Shown: positions 59,122 to 64,000 of the stretch, one piece after another
How positions within the stretch are numbered: position 1 is the first letter of the stretch
How the letters are laid out: each line of letters opens with the position of its first letter
From: Sporosarcina trichiuri
GTDB lineage: Bacteria > Bacillota > Bacilli > Bacillales_A > Planococcaceae
DNA length: 64,000 nt
Reading direction: 5' to 3'
NCBI RefSeq assembly: GCF_030406775.1
Contig: NZ_CP129119.1
Span: 592,001-656,000, forward strand
Position numbers and translations under genes: made by a program
Notes under the pieces: model-generated
Databases searched by the model: none
Seen by the model: the letters and a program-made list of their open reading frames with translations, nothing else
What the model was told of the DNA's origin: nothing

Positions 59122-59451
59122 TTGAAACGAATCGTCATCATCCTGCTGACCATGTCAGTGGAGGCGGTGATTTTGTTGGGATTGGCCCGGTATCTCGGGT
59201 GGACCTTCATGGAAACGATCTTCCTTGGCAGCCTGCTGATCTTCGCCGTGCCTTGGCTGTTTTCCTTCGTGATGAACCATAATCGGAATGTCTACTACTC
59301 CAATGTCCGGGGGATGACCGGCGGGGAGGCGGGGGCTGTCCGGGTGTTCCGTCTCCGGATTTCTCCTGTGATGATGGGGTTGCTGTTGTCCGTAGTAGTC
59401 AGCTTCGTATTGACGCTTGTCTTTTATTATGAAGAGTTCATGGGAATGTGA
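59122..59451 (+). CDS. small membrane protein of unknown function
   Basis: About 109 residues with three hydrophobic segments (VIILLTMSVEAVILLGLARYLG; METIFLGSLLIFAVPWLFSFVM; ISPVMMGLLLSVVVSFVLTLVFYY). A polar loop, NHNRNVYYSNVRGMTGGEAGAVRVFR, lies between the second and third. A TTG at 59122 has GAGG seven bases upstream; a longer form from 59092 lacks a ribosome binding site. No family is recognised. It is followed by a DUF2628-like membrane gene. Confidence 0.65.
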   Translation: MKRIVIILLTMSVEAVILLGLARYLGWTFMETIFLGSLLIFAVPWLFSFVMNHNRNVYYSNVRGMTGGEAGAVRVFRLRISPVMMGLLLSVVVSFVLTLVFYYEEFMGM

Positions 59452-59516
59452 TTTGGCCTGTCGAACCGTGACTGCTTGCGAATGTGGAACCATGATCTTG
59501 GAACGGGAGGTGCCGT

Positions 59517-59996
59517 ATGACAGCGCAGCAAACCAATACACCAGCCGAATTGGATTCCGATGCTCTGCACTTGCTGGTCGGTCCAAACGTCGATTATTAT
59601 CTATCCCGCTGGAAAGCAGAAAGGAAGATTTCTTTCAACTGGGGCGCGTTTCTGTTCATCTTCTTCTGGATGGGCTACCGCAAGATTTATGGAGGGGTGG
59701 CTGGGATCCTGGCTGTCTATCTGCTGATCGATGTTCTGGCTGCAATTATGAGATTCGATGCAGATCCAATTGAATACTGCCTGACCATTGCGTTCGGTAT
59801 CCTGCTCGGGTTCCGCGGAACTTCCCTGTACCGATGGGTGGTCTTGCGGAAACTCCGTCATCTGGAAACCCGGACGGCGCCCGATGAGCTGCTGGAAGCG
59901 GCGGACCGGCGCCGCGCCAGCTGGACCGGTGTCGTGATCGTTTGGGTGATGATGCTCGTGTATACAGGTTTGTTCCATCAGATCGGCCGTCTGTAG
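59517..59996 (+). CDS. DUF2628-like membrane protein
   Basis: A 159-residue protein. VGPNVDYYLSRWKAERKISFNWGAFLFIFFWMGYRKIYGG (about residues 21-60) is the typical Y-Y-x-x-x-W...F-N-W-x-A-F...Y-R-K-x-Y signature of this family. Further helices lie at about 62-80, 88-100 and 135-155. Function is unknown. GGGAGGTGCC precedes the ATG. Confidence 0.75.
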   Translation: MTAQQTNTPAELDSDALHLLVGPNVDYYLSRWKAERKISFNWGAFLFIFFWMGYRKIYGGVAGILAVYLLIDVLAAIMRFDADPIEYCLTIAFGILLGFRGTSLYRWVVLRKLRHLETRTAPDELLEAADRRRASWTGVVIVWVMMLVYTGLFHQIGRL

Positions 59997-60117
59997 CAGG
60001 AGATTTCAGGATCAATCACCACTCCTTACAGAAAGGCTGCCATTTTTAGTATTGTCAGAATAGTAGTTGCCGTCAGCGTCCGGGTTATATATGATGAGAG
60101 AAAAGGAGTTGGCAGAC

Positions 60118-60573
60118 ATGGAGATGGAGCGGGATGAGACGGAAGACAAGCGGCGCGACCGGCGTGTGCCGAACAGCGGGGAGCCGACACCGGCATTCAA
60201 AGGGGCCTCCTATGCGGCGCTGCTGATCGGAATCGGCGCGTATCTGATCGGGCTGTTCAATGCGGCGATGGAGCTGAATGAAAAAGGGTATTACTTCGCG
60301 ATCCTCGTATTCGGCCTGTACGCGGCCGTGTCGCTGCAGAAGGCGGTGCGCGACCGTGAAGAAGGCATCCCGGTGACGCCGATCTACTATGGCATCAGCT
60401 GGATGGCCATCGTCATCGCGATTGCCCTCATGGCGATCGGCCTGTTCAACGCGGGCAGTATCGTCCTCAGCGAGAAAGGGTTCTATGCGATGGCGTTCGT
60501 GCTAAGTATCTTCTCCGCGATCACCGTGCAAAAGAACGTGCGGGATACGCAGAAGGCAAGGGAGCAGGATTGA
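60118..60573 (+). CDS. YiaA/YiaB-type inner membrane protein
   Basis: A 151-residue protein with a charged N-terminal 25 residues and two similar halves of paired helices. The first is LLIGIGAYLIGLFNAAMELNEKGYYFAILVFGLYAAVSLQKAVRD. The second is IVIAIALMAIGLFNAGSIVLSEKGFYAMAFVLSIFSAITVQKNVRD. The internal repeat (GLFNA...L-x-E-K-G-x-Y...x-Q-K-x-V-R-D) matches the YiaAB two-helix domain. AAAAGGAG lies nine bases before the ATG. Function is unknown. Confidence 0.8.
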   Translation: MEMERDETEDKRRDRRVPNSGEPTPAFKGASYAALLIGIGAYLIGLFNAAMELNEKGYYFAILVFGLYAAVSLQKAVRDREEGIPVTPIYYGISWMAIVIAIALMAIGLFNAGSIVLSEKGFYAMAFVLSIFSAITVQKNVRDTQKAREQD

Positions 60574-60604
60574 CCATGATTCATGAATCATAATAAGTAA
60601 ATGT

Positions 60605-60650
60605 AAAAAAACGGACCTTTGCGGCTCAGCTGAAGGTCCGTTTTCTTTTT
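60605..60650 (+). terminator. terminator after YiaAB-like gene
   Basis: AAAACGGACCTT and AAGGTCCGTTTT stem followed by CTTTTT. It is convergent with the deacetylase gene and may serve both. Confidence 0.85.
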
Positions 60651-60707
60651 ATGAGTTGCCTTCAAATGGAAGGGTCAATGTTTTCGCATGGACAATTCAT
60701 GTCTTAG

Positions 60708-61631
60708 TTAATCTGCTTTCATCTCGACAATATTCTTGAAAACGGACATCGGGTATGAAGGGAAGATCCCATGCCTCGGAAGCGTCAGCGGGTCCTGACC
60801 GGGAGAAATAGTACCCGGTTCTATCGTGAACGCCATGCTGATGCCGATTTCCTTGAGAACATCAAGCGTACTGCCATTGTATTCACCATAAGGAGCGGCG
60901 AAGGCTTTTCGTGTACCGAGCCAAGCGGCTGCCTGCTCGAGATCTTCCTTTACCTCGGATCTGCCGAAGGCGTTCAAGTAGGCGGTGTCTGTGCCGTCTC
61001 TCTTGTGGAAAGCATGCGAGTGGCTTTGGTAGTCGAACACATCCGCTGCTTCCATGAGTTCTGGAATACTGGCATACTGCTGAAGGAGAGGGTCGTAAAG
61101 TTCTTTTTCGGAACTTATCATGCTCGTGATCAGAAATTGGACGGCTTGGAAATTCCTCTCCTTCAGTACAGGATAGGCGAATTCAAAAACGTTTTTATAG
61201 CCATCGTCAAACGTGATCAAGACACTTTTATAAGGAACGGTTTCTCCTTTTTTTAGGAATCCCTCGAATTCCTCCAGAGAAAGGGTTGTGTATCCTTCGT
61301 TCTGTAAATGATCCATCTGCCTGATGAACTGCTCCATCGTCACCACTACATCCAGCAAGCTTCCATCTTCTTTGTAATGCTGGGGACCCAATTTACGCTC
61401 GGGGATGATCTGGTGGTACATGAGCACCGGTACTTGAGCGGCTGCTTTACCGTTTGAAAAGTCGCGGATGACCGGTGATTTCGCTGTTATATGGCTGTTG
61501 TAAGATTCTTTCGCAGAGACGTGCGGAACTTTATATTCCATCAGATGCTGGATGAGCAGATAACAGAGCGGTATAAAGAGAGTCGAAAACACAAGAGTGA
61601 ATATAAGGTTGGCCCATGTGTGTTTTTTCAT
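60708..61631 (-). CDS. polysaccharide deacetylase (CE4, membrane anchored)
   Basis: A 307-residue protein with an N-terminal signal anchor (about residues 8-28) and an extracytoplasmic CE4 domain. VPVLMYHQI lies at about 68, the metal/catalytic motif LITFDDGYKN at about 138 and DYQSHSHAFHKRD at about 200. AFAAPYGEYNGSTLDVLKEIG lies at about 245. The domain plan is that of IcaB/PgaB-type poly-N-acetylglucosamine deacetylases. GGAGGATTGC precedes the ATG. It overlaps the upstream glycosyltransferase gene by four bases, so the pair is coupled. Confidence 0.88.
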   Translation of the reverse strand: MKKHTWANLIFTLVFSTLFIPLCYLLIQHLMEYKVPHVSAKESYNSHITAKSPVIRDFSNGKAAAQVPVLMYHQIIPERKLGPQHYKEDGSLLDVVVTMEQFIRQMDHLQNEGYTTLSLEEFEGFLKKGETVPYKSVLITFDDGYKNVFEFAYPVLKERNFQAVQFLITSMISSEKELYDPLLQQYASIPELMEAADVFDYQSHSHAFHKRDGTDTAYLNAFGRSEVKEDLEQAAAWLGTRKAFAAPYGEYNGSTLDVLKEIGISMAFTIEPGTISPGQDPLTLPRHGIFPSYPMSVFKNIVEMKAD

Positions 61632-63025
61632 GCAATCCTCCTACTATCAAGTGGTTCTGAATGCTGCCGGTTGTCCGTATCACCGCTGAATCCGCTGCCG
61701 ACCCGTTCGGAATTGTTCCATCCTTCTTTATTGAATAGATAGAGGATACTGCCGGTTGTCACAAATAGCAGGTTAGTCAGACGGAATCCGATTGCTTCTA
61801 TAGGAAGGAAACATAAGACGGACAGATATCCTTTGAAGGTGTAGGTGTGTCCGTATCGCTTAGATACGATCAGCACGGCAACATTCTGCATGACAGCAAG
61901 TACGATGGAGATCAGGAACATCAGGAAAGTCAACTTCAGATGACTCATCGTCATTATTAGTAAAATTGGGATCAGGAGAGTCGGGAAAGCGGAAAGCGTG
62001 CCTAAAATCAATGAGTCCAGAAGCAGGTAGGTGGAGACTCTGTTGTTCAATTTCCTGAATAATTGCTGCTTGTAAGAGAAAAAACAGTCCAGAAACCCTT
62101 TCTGCCAGCGTATACGTTGTCTGAACAGACTTTTCAAGCTGGCCGGACATTCCGTATAACAGACAGCTTCCGGCACAAAAACAATACGCTTCCCTTTCAG
62201 GACCGTACCGATCAGCTGCTGTATGCGAAGTGTGATATCCATATCCTCACCGACCGTTTTCCGATATCCATCTGCCTGAAGAAGCACACTTCGGCGGAAT
62301 GCTCCAAAAGCCCCTGCAATGACAGTTATTGATCCCAGTCTTGATTGGGTGGCCTTGTAAAGGTAGAACGTCGTCAAGTACTGTATCACTTGGCACCGAA
62401 TAAGATTCGACAGCTGGAAATACGGAGTGAAAATACGATCCTGGCGTTTGAATCCCTGCGCGATATTGACCATGCCACCAGCAGCAGCCACGGAGCTGTC
62501 TGCAAAGGCCCGGTTCATTTCAGTCAGAGAGCTGGGGTCCAGTATGCTGTCAGCATCCAAGGTGATCACGAGTTCCTTAGAAGAAAAAGCGATACCGGCA
62601 TTCAGCGCATCCGCTTTGCCGCCATTTTCTTTGTCGATCACCCATATGTGCGGATATAGTTCCGACTGAAAGATGCCAGTAATCCGTTCTGAGGTCAGAT
62701 GCCCGGTTCTCTGTTTGCTGGTGGGCTGCAGCTTCAGACGTGCATCCAAAATGGAGAAAGTGCCATCAGCCGATCCATCGTCCACGAAAATGACTTCGCT
62801 GTTTCCGTAGTCGACACGGAGGATGCCATCCAGGCAATGACCGATGACTGCCTGTTCATTAAACGCTGGAATGACGATGCTCATCCCTTTCTGTTCAGTC
62901 GGCAGATTCGCTTCCGAGCGCCTGCTCGTATACAAAGGGATGAATGTATAGAGAAGATGGAACAGAAGGAAACAGCTGTAAAACCCTAGAGTAATCATAA
63001 GCAATATCAATCTTGGCCCCTCCAT
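61628..63025 (-). CDS. family 2 processive glycosyltransferase (IcaA/PgaC-like)
   Basis: A 465-residue membrane synthase. An N-terminal helix is followed by a GT-A domain with SIVIPAFNEQAVIG (about residue 50), VDDGSADGT (about 82), ITLDADSILD (about 155), GEDMDITLR (about 258) and the processive motif RQRIRWQKG (about 302). Three to four C-terminal membrane helices and a polar tail follow. This order fits poly-GlcNAc or related beta-linked polymer synthases. The ATG at 63025 lacks a Shine-Dalgarno; a TTG at 63010 has GGAGGGG six bases upstream and may be the true start. It is coupled to the deacetylase. Confidence 0.88.
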   Translation of the reverse strand: MEGPRLILLMITLGFYSCFLLFHLLYTFIPLYTSRRSEANLPTEQKGMSIVIPAFNEQAVIGHCLDGILRVDYGNSEVIFVDDGSADGTFSILDARLKLQPTSKQRTGHLTSERITGIFQSELYPHIWVIDKENGGKADALNAGIAFSSKELVITLDADSILDPSSLTEMNRAFADSSVAAAGGMVNIAQGFKRQDRIFTPYFQLSNLIRCQVIQYLTTFYLYKATQSRLGSITVIAGAFGAFRRSVLLQADGYRKTVGEDMDITLRIQQLIGTVLKGKRIVFVPEAVCYTECPASLKSLFRQRIRWQKGFLDCFFSYKQQLFRKLNNRVSTYLLLDSLILGTLSAFPTLLIPILLIMTMSHLKLTFLMFLISIVLAVMQNVAVLIVSKRYGHTYTFKGYLSVLCFLPIEAIGFRLTNLLFVTTGSILYLFNKEGWNNSERVGSGFSGDTDNRQHSEPLDSRRIA

Positions 63026-63101
63026 TTTGACATTCTATTTTTGTGTAAAGATGGCAACCCATGACTATATGTCGGTGTGCAAGGAAAAATTACAAGGATC
63101 C

Positions 63102-64000
63102 CTATTGTGCTATCTGGTATACATGGACATAGTCTATTTCAAAGGTGACAGGGAAGCGTGTTGTCTCGTCAGGTGACCCCGGCCAGTTACCGCCGATGGC
63201 AGTATTCAGATACAGATACATTGGTTCATGCGGGATCGGCGATGTCACTTTAAACCTCTCCTCACCGTCAATCCGCCAAACAAGGGACTCGGGGGTCCAT
63301 TCCAAACTGAACACGTGGTAGTCTTTCGAAAAGTCGGTTCCCGTAAAAGTCTGCGAAGCACTGGTGAGTTCGTTTTCTTCAGTCAGCCAATGGGAGACCA
63401 TCCAGATCTCATCCGAGCGATGTCCGAGCATTTCCATGATGTCGATTTCAGGGAGCCATGTCTCTTCTTTGTCAGTCATCATCCAGAAAGCGGGAAACAC
63501 CCCTTGCCCTGCAGGCAGCTTGGCCCTCATTTCGGCTTTTCCATAGAGGAAACTAAAATTCCCCCGGGTATGGACAGCCCCCGACGTATACCGGCGCCCG
63601 CCGAACGGTTCTTTTCTGCTCGTCAGGATAAGCTGTCCGTCTTGGACTTCTGCATTGGCTGCCGTGTAATATTGCAGCTCATTATTTTTTTCGGCGGCCC
63701 AGTCTTCCGGTGTCCACTTATCCGGGTCCAAGCAGTGCCCGTTGAATTCATCCGACCAGACGAGCTCCCATCGAGGACCGGCTGCCGGCGACAGCCTGTG
63801 GGAACTCTCTGGCTGTACCTGCTTGTCCATGCATACTGTGCCCTCATCGATGGACTTCGTGGAAGTGAATTCCGGCAGGATATCCGAAGTCCCCGGGTCT
63901 TCAGTTGATGATAATTCCCTGAATACACCCAGCACAGCCATCGATATGAGTATGAGTAAGATAATTGCACTTGCACTAAATATCAGTACACTTCCTGTTC
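63102..64000 (-). CDS. glycoside hydrolase family 16 (N-terminus beyond window)
   Basis: An endo-beta-glucanase/transglycosylase-type jelly-roll enzyme. LVWSDEFNGHCLDPDKW opens the domain and the catalytic motif is LPEIDIMEMLG (E-x-D-x-x-E). GVFPAFWMM, HVFSLEWTPESLVWRIDG and LYLNTAIGGNWPG are further GH16 landmarks. The first ATG in the window is at 63941, but the frame is open to the edge and encodes a hydrophobic stretch (VLIFSASAIILLILISMAVLG). The true start and its signal anchor therefore lie to the right. It is 76 bp upstream of the glycosyltransferase on the same strand. Confidence 0.88.
   Translation of the reverse strand, partial: TGSVLIFSASAIILLILISMAVLGVFRELSSTEDPGTSDILPEFTSTKSIDEGTVCMDKQVQPESSHRLSPAAGPRWELVWSDEFNGHCLDPDKWTPEDWAAEKNNELQYYTAANAEVQDGQLILTSRKEPFGGRRYTSGAVHTRGNFSFLYGKAEMRAKLPAGQGVFPAFWMMTDKEETWLPEIDIMEMLGHRSDEIWMVSHWLTEENELTSASQTFTGTDFSKDYHVFSLEWTPESLVWRIDGEERFKVTSPIPHEPMYLYLNTAIGGNWPGSPDETTRFPVTFEIDYVHVYQIAQ

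Overview
The window is chromosomal DNA of a moderately GC-rich, endospore-forming member of the Bacillota, most likely from the Planococcaceae (Sporosarcina/Bhargavaea-like; the genus is an inference). The sequence shows strong AAGGAGG ribosome binding sites, frequent TTG and GTG starts, sigma-A type promoters, a Phe T-box, the spore genes sspI and gerE, and a long run of genes in the order known from Bacillus subtilis: sspI/ysgA - pheST - rnhC - zapA - yshB - polX - mutS2 - yshE - lcfA - fadR - fadB - etfBA - trxA - uvrC - yslB - sdhCAB - ysmA - gerE - ysmB - racE - rph - ysnAB.

Layout. 0-10 kb: phospholipid genes (psd and a DedA gene divergent from pssA), tRNA-Ser, a hemerythrin-like protein, recQ, an MFS exporter, diaminopimelate dehydrogenase, an M42 aminopeptidase, an ArgR-type controlled argF, sspI and an rRNA/tRNA methyltransferase. 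10-21 kb: T-box/pheST, rnhC, and the zapA-cvpA-polX-mutS2 cell-division and DNA-repair run. 21-27 kb: fatty-acid degradation (lcfA, fadR, fadB, etfB, etfA) with a perfect FadR palindrome. 27-38.5 kb: trxA, uvrC, succinate dehydrogenase, gerE, racE, rph and nucleotide-hygiene genes. 38.5-43.2 kb: tRNA-Arg and a copper module (Csp-type copper store, csoR, copZ, copA) with three CsoR-type operator candidates. 43.2-49.6 kb: an accessory island, partly very AT-rich, with an orphan HicB, a coiled-coil protein, a nuclease-helicase fusion (DUF2075) and small unknown genes separated by copies of a 62-78 bp palindromic repeat. 49.7-64 kb: a class A penicillin-binding protein, two aldo/keto reductases, arylamine N-acetyltransferase, a quinone-reductase-like enzyme, an ECF S-component divergent from a pyridoxal kinase, several membrane proteins, and a GH16 - GT2 - polysaccharide deacetylase operon that runs off the right edge.

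Most unusual signals. (1) Intergenic stretches downstream of pheT, uvrC and sdhB hold arrays in which a short core built on CGCTC or CGATC recurs every 20-21 bases (two helical turns) while the rest of each unit is unconserved. There are four arrays of 6-9 units, with array-specific suffixes. They are not CRISPR and not coding, and I know no name for them. (2) In the AT-rich island, small genes lie between copies of a palindromic repeat, two of which are identical over 78 bp, giving a cassette-like layout. One diverged copy keeps a changed dinucleotide in both arms. (3) Three copies of a MITE-like element with imperfect GTTGAT...ATCAAC ends occur; one separates the Phe T-box from pheS.
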